The position numbers and the translations under genes are program-made. From Companilactobacillus pabuli (lineage in GTDB: Bacteria; Bacillota; Bacilli; Lactobacillales; Lactobacillaceae), in assembly GCF_014058425.1 (NCBI RefSeq), contig NZ_CP049366.1, positions 1,736,001 through 1,800,000 of the forward strand: a stretch of 64,000 nt of DNA, written 5' to 3'. Below, in pieces: positions 42,647 to 50,722 of this stretch; positions within the stretch are counted from its first letter, which is position 1, and each line of letters begins with the position of its first letter. The notes beneath the pieces were generated by a model. That model saw only the letters and a program-made list of their open reading frames with translations, searched no databases and was not told the DNA's origin.

Positions 42647-43603
42647 CTATCTAATTAAATATTTGATACCCTCTTTTTCAAATACTTCTTGAACTGTATA
42701 TTGGTAAAATGCTTTGTAAAATTCAGGTGTTACTTTATTTGGATCTAGATTTAGAGTTGCCACTCCTTGACCATCATTGATAGCAATCAAAACAAAACCA
42801 TCTCTACCAGTAGCACGATTTTTGTACTCGGAATGTTTGATTTGATAAACTTGGTTAAGCGACAAGCGCAATTGGCGTTTAGAAATAATTGGTGTGACAT
42901 TCAAGAAAGTATGGAAATGAAGTCCCTGATAACCGTTAGAAATAATAATTTCATTGTAGGCATCCAAACAGTTAACTAATGCCCGACGGAATTGGAAAGG
43001 AACTGACAAATCATTTTGCTCGGCAATATCAACTAATTGGCTAGCATACTTAAATGATTTAGGAAAATTATTCTTCCAGTCAGCATCTTCTTGATGTTCT
43101 CCGAAGATAATTCCATCAAACATAACTAAAGTACGGTAGAAACGCATATTAGCCATATCCATCGACACCTTAGGACGAAGAGCTATGTCAATTCCTTTGA
43201 GATACTCTTGTTTGATTTCATCAGTATAAGTACCGTCTTCTTTTTGACGTTGCAAAACGGTAACGTGTTCCAAAGTTTCAAATACTGAATTAGCAACCAT
43301 CAAGACTTGTCCATCACGATCCTTTTGACCACTAGTAACGGCACAATCAATTTCTGGCTCATCAGATAGTTCTAGTTCAATGTGATGCAATTCGTGTGCT
43401 AAGACGAAATCAGCGTACTTCTCGTTAGTAATAATTACTTTGATCGTGTCATTTTTCATCGTGTGACTAGCTTGATCTAAAGTTAAATAATCTTGTTGTG
43501 TATAATCGGAAAAAATTTCGATTTTTTTATTATAATCTTGTTCTATTTTTTCAACCTGATTTACAATATTCTCAGGTAGTTCATTAATATCTATTTGTTT
43601 CAT
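42647..43603 (-). CDS. HExxH-containing protein, IpaB/EvcA-like family of lactobacilli
   Basis: A 318-residue cytosolic protein with no signal peptide or membrane helix. Residues about 86-94 read LAHELHHIE, a zincin-type HExxH motif, with an early zinc-dependent-looking strand before it (KVIITNEKYADFV). I associate it with proteins named IpaB/EvcA family in lactobacilli, whose function is not established. Start MKQIDINELPEN at 43603 has GAGGT upstream; longer forms would overlap the divergent PEBP gene. Confidence 0.68.
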   Translation of the reverse strand: MKQIDINELPENIVNQVEKIEQDYNKKIEIFSDYTQQDYLTLDQASHTMKNDTIKVIITNEKYADFVLAHELHHIELELSDEPEIDCAVTSGQKDRDGQVLMVANSVFETLEHVTVLQRQKEDGTYTDEIKQEYLKGIDIALRPKVSMDMANMRFYRTLVMFDGIIFGEHQEDADWKNNFPKSFKYASQLVDIAEQNDLSVPFQFRRALVNCLDAYNEIIISNGYQGLHFHTFLNVTPIISKRQLRLSLNQVYQIKHSEYKNRATGRDGFVLIAINDGQGVATLNLDPNKVTPEFYKAFYQYTVQEVFEKEGIKYLIR

Positions 43604-43634
43604 TATTAATACCTCATATAAAGGAGATTTTTGC

Positions 43635-44138
43635 ATGGAAATAAAAGTTGATTTACCAAATAACTTATTACCAGACAAATACGGTAAATATGCGAACCCT
43701 CAAGCAATAAAAAATGGGAAACCGGTTATCAGTTTCCCAATTAAGTTATCAGACATACCAGCAGATGCCAAAACTATTGCTCTAACTTTTACTGATCCTG
43801 ATTCAATTCCCGTTTGTGGTTTTGAATGGATTCACTGGACTGCTGCTAACATTCCTGTTGATCAAGAGATCACGGAAGATTTCAGTCAAACAGCTACAAC
43901 TCCAGTTGTTCAAGGTAAGAATAGTTCTGCCAGTCCCTTACTCGATGGTCCTAAAGATGTGGCCACGGGTTACAACGGACCTTATCCACCAGACCAAACC
44001 CATGATTATGTACTCAAGGTGTTTGCTCTAGACGACAATCTTGATTTGGAAAATGGTTTCTGGATGAATGAACTACTACACAAAATGGATGGTCATATTT
44101 TAACTAGTGCTCAAAAGACCATTCCTAGTCGTGCATAA
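43635..44138 (+). CDS. YbhB/YbcL family PEBP-like protein
   Basis: A 167-residue phosphatidylethanolamine-binding-protein fold (Raf kinase inhibitor-like). Family motifs include ALTFTDPDSIPVCGFEWIHW and YNGPYPPDQTHDYVLKVFAL. The bacterial function is unknown. AAAGGAGA precedes the ATG. Its stop touches the stop of the convergent Ppx gene with no room for a terminator. Confidence 0.92.
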   Translation: MEIKVDLPNNLLPDKYGKYANPQAIKNGKPVISFPIKLSDIPADAKTIALTFTDPDSIPVCGFEWIHWTAANIPVDQEITEDFSQTATTPVVQGKNSSASPLLDGPKDVATGYNGPYPPDQTHDYVLKVFALDDNLDLENGFWMNELLHKMDGHILTSAQKTIPSRA

Positions 44139-45077
44139 TTAATTTTCTTGAAGATTCATCTTGTGAAAGTAATTAAAAACATAGCCTTCTCTAACGCCGA
44201 AATTCGAAAAACGGATTTCCTTAGAGGGGCTTTTTTTTATGATTTCTGAGATTATCAAAATCCCACCTAAAATAACTTCATATCTGCCATCACTGAGTTC
44301 TTTGATCTGACTACGCTCTTCCAACGAAGTGTGTATCAATTTATCGAAGAGTTCATCAATCTGATCACAGGAAATTACAGAGTTATGTAAGTTCTTTTTG
44401 TTTTTACCTTCACGGTTCAAAATACTAGTGACAGCTCGCAAAGTACCACCGAGACCAACAAATGTGGCTGGAGTTTTCATCCAATGCAAGTCTTCTAAAC
44501 GCCGACTAATATCTTGTCTTGCTTTAGTTAATTGTTCTGCTTTTATTGGGTCACTTGCCAAATACAAGTCCGAAATTGAAATAGCGCCAATTGGAATACT
44601 TAGTCCATATTTTAGACGTCCTTTTTTGGCTAAACTGATTTCACTACTACCGCCACCAACATCAACAATCAAAGCATCTTTAATGCGCATTGTACTTCTA
44701 ACAGCCACATAGTCATAATAAGCTTCTTCTTTTTCATTGATGATATCTAGTTGCAATCCGGTTTCTTTTAGAACGGCAAAGATCAATTGTTCCTGATTCT
44801 TGGCCATTCTTACTGCGGCAGTGGCAATCAAGCTTATTCTATCCACTTGATAGCGTTCAATTCGGTCTTGAAATTTCTTTAAAACATCAATTGTTTCTTC
44901 AATCTGATCATTAGTCAAAAGTCGACTCTGTGTGATCGATTTTCCAAGTCTAACAGGCTCACGCCAACGATCCAAAGTTTTAAAACGATTCTTTTTTGAA
45001 GATCTATACACTGATGTTCTAATGGAGTTAGACCCAATTTCAATAACTGCTAACTTCAAATCTACATCACATCCCAT
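44139..45077 (-). CDS. Ppx/GppA family phosphatase
   Basis: Actin/Hsp70-fold phosphatase acting on polyphosphate or pppGpp. The P-loops LAVIEIGSNSIRTSVY and ALIVDVGGGSSEIS are clear, and the length of about 312 residues is that of short exopolyphosphatases. The start is uncertain: ATG 45077 has no good ribosome site; TTG 45059 (reading LKLAVIEIG) is an alternative. Confidence 0.88.
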   Translation of the reverse strand: MGCDVDLKLAVIEIGSNSIRTSVYRSSKKNRFKTLDRWREPVRLGKSITQSRLLTNDQIEETIDVLKKFQDRIERYQVDRISLIATAAVRMAKNQEQLIFAVLKETGLQLDIINEKEEAYYDYVAVRSTMRIKDALIVDVGGGSSEISLAKKGRLKYGLSIPIGAISISDLYLASDPIKAEQLTKARQDISRRLEDLHWMKTPATFVGLGGTLRAVTSILNREGKNKKNLHNSVISCDQIDELFDKLIHTSLEERSQIKELSDGRYEVILGGILIISEIIKKSPSKEIRFSNFGVREGYVFNYFHKMNLQEN

Positions 45078-45144
45078 TGTACCAATTATATAAAAAAACT
45101 GCTCCATATAGTAGGTCTAATTGCAGAAAGGTAAGAAATTGGCT

Positions 45145-45205
45145 AAAAAACTCCACTCAAAGTTATCCTTTACCAATTTAATGAATAACTCTAGTGGAGT
45201 TTTTT
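45145..45205 (-). terminator. fetAB terminator
   Basis: Stem AACTCCACT (45149-45157) with AGTGGAGTT (45193-45201), extended by AGTTAT/ATAACT, with T tracts on either side. It lies downstream of fetB on the minus strand. Confidence 0.88.
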
Positions 45206-45218
45206 ATTTTAATTATTA

Positions 45219-45992
45219 CTAAGAAATCAGTTCATCTTTCAATTGTTTTCTTTCGTTAAAGAACTGCTTATAAGCTAGATAACAAGAAATAATTGAACCT
45301 AAACCTGTTGATGCTAGGAGCATGAAAGTTACCATAATTTGGTATTTAATGGCTTTGACTGGATCAACCCCAGCAAAAATCAAACCGGACATCATGCCTG
45401 GCAAACTGACTAATCCTAAGGTTTTAATAGAATCAATCGTTGGCTGCATACCACTTCTAATACTGTCTCGTAAAATATCTAGACAAGCCATTTTGATATC
45501 AGCACCTAAAGCTAATTTTTCTAAAACTTGTTGATGACGATCAGTGAAAGTTTGCATCATATTGCGATAGCATAGACCAATAGCAACCATGATATTACTG
45601 GCAATCATTCCTGTGACCGGCACAATTTGTTCTGGCACGAATTTGATGGAACCAGTCCAGACTAACGTTCCTAATGTAATGACTGTCCCAACTGAAATTG
45701 CTAATAAAGACGACTGAAAGGCTTTGGGAATTCCATTACCACGTTTCCCTGCATTCCAAGAAGCATTAATTACAATGATAATAAAACAGGCACCCGTCAA
45801 CCAAATATCATCAGCTTTGATGACGAACTTCAAAATATATCCAACAATCGACAATTGAATAATTGCCCGCACGACACCAATTAAAATATCTTTATTAATG
45901 TGTAGCTTTTCAACATAACCAATAACTAACGCTACCAAAACCAGGACAAAACCTAGAGCCAAAGTTGAATTTGAAACTGTCAAATTAGTCAT
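45219..45992 (-). CDS. fetB: FetB/YbbM-type ABC exporter permease
   Basis: Membrane subunit with about seven helices (257 residues) of the UPF0014 family. The SGMQPTIDSIKTLGLVSLPGMMSGLIFAG segment is the family hallmark. E. coli FetAB exports iron and protects against peroxide; whether that holds here is inference. It overlaps fetA by 8 bases. Confidence 0.9.
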   Translation of the reverse strand: MTNLTVSNSTLALGFVLVLVALVIGYVEKLHINKDILIGVVRAIIQLSIVGYILKFVIKADDIWLTGACFIIIVINASWNAGKRGNGIPKAFQSSLLAISVGTVITLGTLVWTGSIKFVPEQIVPVTGMIASNIMVAIGLCYRNMMQTFTDRHQQVLEKLALGADIKMACLDILRDSIRSGMQPTIDSIKTLGLVSLPGMMSGLIFAGVDPVKAIKYQIMVTFMLLASTGLGSIISCYLAYKQFFNERKQLKDELIS

Positions 45993-46629
45993 TTACTAGC
46001 TCTCCTTTTCTGATAGTAATTTTATCGGCCGCTGCCTCAATTTCAGTCTCATCATGAGTTACCCGCAAAATCGTCAACCCACGTTGATTAAATTGATTTA
46101 GCATTTTATGCACAATTTCTTTATTTTCAGCATCCAAGCCAGCTGTAACTTCATCAGTTATCAACACTTCTGGTGGAAACAGCAAATTACGCAACAAAGC
46201 AATTCGCTGTTTTTCTCCACCAGATACATCGTTGACGCTCTTATCGATATAAGACTCATCTAAGTTGACCATCTTCAAATAATCAATAATCTTATTCTCG
46301 TCGATTTCTTCTTTACGTACTTCAAATGGAAATTCTAGGTTTTCCCGAACCGTTTTTCCAAATAAAGTTGGCTGTTGAAAAGCATATGAAACTTTTTGAC
46401 GATATAAAATCGGATCATAAGTTTCAATTGATTTGCCATTGAATATTACTTCACCAGAAGTTGAGCTAATCATTGAAGCTAAGATGCGCATCAAAGTACT
46501 TTTCCCACTACCAGACGGTCCAACGACCGTGATGTATTTTCCTTTTTGAATTTCTAAATTTATATCTTTTAAAATTGTTGTTTCGCCAACCTTATAAAAA
46601 AGATGTTTAATTTGAAATATATTTTCCAC
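45985..46629 (-). CDS. fetA: FetA/YbbL-type ABC exporter ATPase
   Basis: A 214-residue ATPase with Walker A GPSGSGKST, the signature VSGGEKQR and LITDEVTAGLD (Walker B followed by Ala-Gly in place of the common Pro-Thr). It is paired with fetB. Confidence 0.9.
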   Translation of the reverse strand: MENIFQIKHLFYKVGETTILKDINLEIQKGKYITVVGPSGSGKSTLMRILASMISSTSGEVIFNGKSIETYDPILYRQKVSYAFQQPTLFGKTVRENLEFPFEVRKEEIDENKIIDYLKMVNLDESYIDKSVNDVSGGEKQRIALLRNLLFPPEVLITDEVTAGLDAENKEIVHKMLNQFNQRGLTILRVTHDETEIEAAADKITIRKGELVND

Positions 46630-46794
46630 AATCCCACCTCAATCCTCATAATATTATCTCTAAGAACCCCCTTAGTTACTAGCAATTAGCTTACAAAAAA
46701 ATCTAACGTAAGGCAATTGATTCTAAAGTTAGATTAAGATACCACTACCGACTGAATAACGACATTTATTATTTATTTCAAGTAATTTAAACTA

Positions 46795-46853
46795 AAAAAA
46801 TAACATCTATTCAGATATAGTCGATCAATGGCGGCTATTATCTGAATAGATGC
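46795..46853 (-). terminator. Terminator-like hairpin in the repeat spacer
   Basis: Stem around CATCTATTCAGATA (about 46804-46817) with TATCTGAATAGATG (46838-46851); seven T residues follow on the minus strand (46794-46800 region). Same orientation relative to its element as the hairpin at 32630-32690. Confidence 0.75.
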
Positions 46854-46894
46854 TTATTTGTTTGATTCTATGAAAAATTGAAAATCACTATTTA

Positions 46895-47043
46895 GTCCGG
46901 AATAGTAAAGAAAATTGGCTCAGTAGTGAAGTTATTCTTAGCAACTTGTTGCTTAGAATAAGGCCGAGCTTGAAGACTTTGTTAGCAAAGGCTCCAAGTC
47001 GTGCCCACTACGTTCCAGCCAAATTTTCTTTGCTACGGAGGAC
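46895..47043 (-). repeat. Structured intergenic repeat, copy E (full length, shortened loop)
   Basis: GTCC/GGAC ends (46895-46898 and 47040-47043), GGA loops, outer stem 46902-46918 with 47019-47036, CACTAC/GTAGTG stem, and both inner hairpins. The terminal loop of the first hairpin is about 12 nt shorter than in copy B while its stem is untouched. Confidence 0.84.
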
Positions 47044-47068
47044 GGAATCCTAATCTAACTCATTTCTA

Positions 47069-48538
47069 TTAAGCAAAGACACGCTTTACTCCGGCAATAT
47101 TTCCACGGCCTGAGTAGATTGAGTGAATTTGAACGGCATATGGCCATGATTCAACCATTGTTGAGGCATCCAATAAGATACCAACGTGCCATAACATACC
47201 ACTTGATGGGTCTGTAAAGAAGATCAAATCTCCTCTTTGACGTTCATTAAAGTTTACGTGTGGAATTCTGTCGTCGTTCCAGTACATTTGACAATTCCAT
47301 TCGTTACCTGGTTGAGCGTGTTGAATTGATGAAATAGGAGCTGAGTCGATACCTGAAGCATAAAGTGCTTGGGTAACTAATCCAGAACAGTCAACACCAT
47401 AGTCAGGAGAACTTGAAGCACCTGAGATCCAAGGTTGTCCTAAGTATCTGTATGCTTCGTTGATCATTGCTTCAATATGGTCTGATCTAGTACTTGTAAT
47501 GTTAGTTCTTAGTGGAGCAACGTATGAGTCGATTCCATACCAACTAGTTTCTGTGAAGCCCATAGCTTTCCAAGTATTTAAATCAACGATACCTGTAACA
47601 GGAAGGCCTTTTCTTGATTGAAGGCTTCTAACACTATTGGCAACATTACCATCATAGATTGTGTGAGCATTTGAATAACCGAAGTACTTTCTTACTAACC
47701 AAGTCTTGATTCCTTCAACGCCATTGTACAAAGGATAACCTACATTACCAACGGGTTTGATTTGTTCATCATGAATTTGAAGCCAACCATTTGGATTTTG
47801 GTAAGCTGGTGCTGTTGTTGCATCATCACTGTTGACCCAAACGTTGCTGGCAATTTGATAGAAAGTCTTACCATTGGCGTTATCAGTACGATTGTATTTC
47901 CAAACTGAGTTTCCATCGAAGTTAGGTTGACCACTTCTAGCAAAGCCTGAGTCATTACGTGTATAGTTTACGGCACCATAAGGTTGAACACGTACGATTC
48001 CGTTTGCAGCACTTCCGTATGACAATGTAACGTTTTGACCGTCAGCGAATTCGTTAGTAGCAACACGGTAGTATGTTCCGCCATTGTAAGCCATTCTTTG
48101 ATCTGTATACCAAGGAGTATTAGGTCCTAAAGCACGGTTAGTCAATTTTTGACCATCTTGTGTATAAAGATAAGTGATTTGGTCTCCAGTAGTTACGACC
48201 CCTTTGATTTGAGTAATATTGGATGCTGTACTGTCAGCTTGTGTCTTAGTTTCTGCAGCTGGTTGAGCATCTTCTGTTACAGCATCATTGACAACTGGTG
48301 TTTGGTTTTGATCTGTTGTTTGCGTTTGGTCAACAGCTTGTGTTGTCTTTTCTGGTGCTAAAACTTCTTGTGAATTTGCTTGTGTGGTTGCTTCTTGTGT
48401 AGCTTGAGCAACTGGTTGTTGAACATTTTCAACTGAAGCGTCAGTTGTTGTATCAGCTTTTACATTTTGTTGTGTAGTTACAGCCAACATTGCTAGTGCA
48501 AAACTACAGACAAAAAACATTTTTGATTTTTTATTCAT
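47069..48538 (-). CDS. Secreted NlpC/P60 peptidoglycan hydrolase with SLAP-like modules
   Basis: A 489-residue exported protein. Signal peptide at about 1-28 (KMFFVCSFALAMLAVTT, cleavage near VKA-DT), a Thr/Gln-rich linker to about 105, two SLAP-like wall modules (TNRALGPNTPWYTDQRMAYN, then KTFYQIASNVWVNSDD), a short peptidoglycan-binding-like repeat (RSLQSRKGLPVTGIVDLNTW), and a C-terminal NlpC/P60 domain with VDCSGL (Cys about 384) and WHVGIL (His about 451). It probably cleaves stem peptides in the wall. Confidence 0.9.
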   Translation of the reverse strand: MNKKSKMFFVCSFALAMLAVTTQQNVKADTTTDASVENVQQPVAQATQEATTQANSQEVLAPEKTTQAVDQTQTTDQNQTPVVNDAVTEDAQPAAETKTQADSTASNITQIKGVVTTGDQITYLYTQDGQKLTNRALGPNTPWYTDQRMAYNGGTYYRVATNEFADGQNVTLSYGSAANGIVRVQPYGAVNYTRNDSGFARSGQPNFDGNSVWKYNRTDNANGKTFYQIASNVWVNSDDATTAPAYQNPNGWLQIHDEQIKPVGNVGYPLYNGVEGIKTWLVRKYFGYSNAHTIYDGNVANSVRSLQSRKGLPVTGIVDLNTWKAMGFTETSWYGIDSYVAPLRTNITSTRSDHIEAMINEAYRYLGQPWISGASSSPDYGVDCSGLVTQALYASGIDSAPISSIQHAQPGNEWNCQMYWNDDRIPHVNFNERQRGDLIFFTDPSSGMLWHVGILLDASTMVESWPYAVQIHSIYSGRGNIAGVKRVFA

Positions 48539-48549
48539 TTTTCTATCCC

Positions 48550-49779
48550 CTAATAACTTATTGCACGTCTATTTTGTGTATTCCAATTATTGATAAATTG
48601 CGTAATCCCCATTTGCAAAGTCTGATCAGTCCAACAATCATTGTAATAAACGTAATTGCTGTCATAACCAGTAACTACTAATGCATGATATGGAAATCCA
48701 TAAAGCGTATTCCAAGTAACAACCGGATGCCCGATATTAATTTGATATTTAATTGCATCAAAATTTTGACCGGTTAAATTCTTAGCCGTACCAGCATATT
48801 TTTCAACCAAATTCATCAAAGCAGATGGAAAAATTGTAATCCCCGTTCCATCCCAAGGTTGACCAATATAACCGTAATTTGGATCACTACTACGTGGCAT
48901 TTCTCTAGCCATTTGCATCTTATCGACGTTGGCACCAGCGTATTGCAACATCATCGTTACCGCGGTGATTTCGCAACCATTAGGAAGTTCTGGCCTTTGA
49001 GCAATCAAAGGAACCCCTGAGATCCAATCTGCCTCTTTGTAGTTTCCATTATTAATGACAACATAATCTTGTGGCACCCAAGTATCGGAACCAATCTGAT
49101 ACCATTCTTTACCACCAATATTGGCGTGGTTATTTACTTTCCAACTTGTACCAGTACTTAAATCATTACCTTCATAAACAGCACGATTACCATAACCTTT
49201 GAAAGAATGAATACTAGAACCTGATTGATAAACCACTGTCGCATTACCAGAATATGGTTGAACATATGATTTATAAGTACCATCTTTAGCACTGGCGTAT
49301 TCATTAGTAGCAACACGGTAATAACTATTGCCACTATCTAAAGTATGATAAGTATCTGTATACCAAGCACTATTAGCAGCTAAAGCCCGATTAGTTTCAA
49401 CTGATCCATCGGCATAATACAAAGGAATATATCCATTATTATTTACCGTATAGACACCATCAATTTGTTTATCAGAAGCAATTTGACTATTGGCTTGAGT
49501 GGTCTGAACATTGCTTTGATTACTGAGTTGACTCTGATTTTGGTTCTTATTTTGAATCGTCGTCGATTCTTTTGGAGTCGTTGTGTCTGGTGTTTCAGTC
49601 TGGTCTAAATCGTTATTAATTGGCTTATCGCTTACTGAACTATTCGGTTGGTTCGTAACGTTTTGACTAACATTTTGCTCTTGGTTTGCATCGACTTGGT
49701 CGGCTTTGACAACTGTGGTTGAAAGCAAACAACTGGAGGCCAAAATCGTGGCATAGAGCATTTTCCTCTTTAATCCCAT
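48550..49779 (-). CDS. Secreted C39-like cysteine peptidase with SLAP-like modules
   Basis: A 409-residue exported protein: signal peptide (KMLYATILASSCLLSTTVVKA), Gln/Asn/Thr-rich linker to about 110, two SLAP-like modules paralogous to those of the neighbour (TNRALAANSAWYTD, GKEWYQIGSDTWVPQDYV), then a papain-like C39 domain with PNGCEITA (Cys about 269) and YGFPYHAL (His about 365). The 11-base gap makes an operon with the NlpC/P60 gene likely. Substrate unknown. Confidence 0.87.
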   Translation of the reverse strand: MGLKRKMLYATILASSCLLSTTVVKADQVDANQEQNVSQNVTNQPNSSVSDKPINNDLDQTETPDTTTPKESTTIQNKNQNQSQLSNQSNVQTTQANSQIASDKQIDGVYTVNNNGYIPLYYADGSVETNRALAANSAWYTDTYHTLDSGNSYYRVATNEYASAKDGTYKSYVQPYSGNATVVYQSGSSIHSFKGYGNRAVYEGNDLSTGTSWKVNNHANIGGKEWYQIGSDTWVPQDYVVINNGNYKEADWISGVPLIAQRPELPNGCEITAVTMMLQYAGANVDKMQMAREMPRSSDPNYGYIGQPWDGTGITIFPSALMNLVEKYAGTAKNLTGQNFDAIKYQINIGHPVVTWNTLYGFPYHALVVTGYDSNYVYYNDCWTDQTLQMGITQFINNWNTQNRRAISY

Positions 49780-49926
49780 AACATTCCCCTTTCAAGGAAT
49801 AATTATGGAATAGTTACAATTATTAATCAATATGAAATATAAAATATATTTATGAAAGTGGTTAATTATTTTTTTTACATTTTGATTTTTATCATTAATT
49901 AAGATGGAAATTTAAAAGAACACATC

Positions 49927-49966
49927 AAAAAAAGCACAAACTCTACAACAGAATTTGTGCTTTTTA
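49927..49966 (-). terminator. Terminator after the DUF4811 gene
   Basis: AAAGCACAAA (49931-49940) pairs with TTTGTGCTTT (49954-49963) around a weakly paired loop, with T tracts on both strands. Confidence 0.82.
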
Positions 49967-49993
49967 GTTAATTTTATGAGTGATAAAAAATCA

Positions 49994-50722
49994 CTATTTA
50001 TTTTTAATTTCTTGGATCAATTTAGCTTGTGCTTGAGCTTGGAAAGCTTGTTGAGCCTGCTTAGTAACTTGCTTTTGTTGAGCAGTTGTCATAGCAGGGT
50101 TTTGAGTCATAGCTTTAGTAACTTCAGCTTTGACAAAAGCTTCTCCCTCTTGCTTCATTTGAGCCTTGAAAGATTTACTGTTCATCTTCTTTTGTAACTG
50201 CTTAGCTTGCGTTGTTGTCAACACTAACCAATCATTTCCAACTTTAAAGGTATTTGTTTGCTTAACGAATTCTTTGTTGTTGTCAGAGATTCCAAATAAG
50301 AATGAATAGAAACCATTTTTATATTCCCAACGAGTTGTCTTTTTCGTTAATGTGGCATTTTTATAATTACCAGTTTTGACGACATTTTTGACATGAGAAT
50401 CTGCTTTAGTTGTTTGAGGTTTCTTAGCTTTAGCAGTTTCAGGTGTTCGATAAACGTAGACATTTTCTTTACCGTTGCTACCTAGCTTTTTCTCAAGCAA
50501 CAAATTAGTACCCTTTTGAGCAGATTGGATTTGATAAGTCTTTTCAGATGTTACCTTTTCCATTCCAAAATGACTATATTCATTTGAAATCAACATAACC
50601 AAAGCGATTAAGAACAAAGCAATAAAAGTGAAGGACAAACTATAACCAACTTTTTTATTTTGCAAAAAGACAGCGAAGAAATAAGCTAATCCGGCAAAAA
50701 TTAAAATTGAGATTAAAATCAT
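49994..50722 (-). CDS. DUF4811 membrane protein
   Basis: A 242-residue protein with two N-terminal helices (about 2-20 and 27-45), an exposed central domain, and a Gln/Ala/Lys-rich helical C-terminus (QAQQAFQAQAQAKLIQEI). DUF4811 genes commonly sit next to DHA2 exporters in lactobacilli. It overlaps the MFS gene by one base, which argues for a partner role in efflux. Confidence 0.85.
   Translation of the reverse strand: MILISILIFAGLAYFFAVFLQNKKVGYSLSFTFIALFLIALVMLISNEYSHFGMEKVTSEKTYQIQSAQKGTNLLLEKKLGSNGKENVYVYRTPETAKAKKPQTTKADSHVKNVVKTGNYKNATLTKKTTRWEYKNGFYSFLFGISDNNKEFVKQTNTFKVGNDWLVLTTTQAKQLQKKMNSKSFKAQMKQEGEAFVKAEVTKAMTQNPAMTTAQQKQVTKQAQQAFQAQAQAKLIQEIKNK

Larger units (their letters stand above)
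46727..47060 (-). repeat. Duplicated repeat unit at the fetA/NlpC boundary, related to 32.42-32.74 kb
   Basis: The whole segment is a near-identical, oppositely oriented relative of 32415-32735: structured element, hairpin spacer and the AAATAATAAATGTCGTTAT tail. Its outer flanks form an inverted repeat, AGTTAGATTAAGATACC (46727-46743) with the complement of 47044-47060 (15 of 17 matches). The partner element is reduced to an ACTACCGACTG remnant at 46744-46754. No gene is supported in 46630-47068. Confidence 0.8.

Noticed and set aside
46700-46735. Inverted repeat AATCTAAC..GTTAGATT upstream of the E unit
   Set aside because: No T tract and no gene logic; half of it is the outer flank of the repeat unit already reported.
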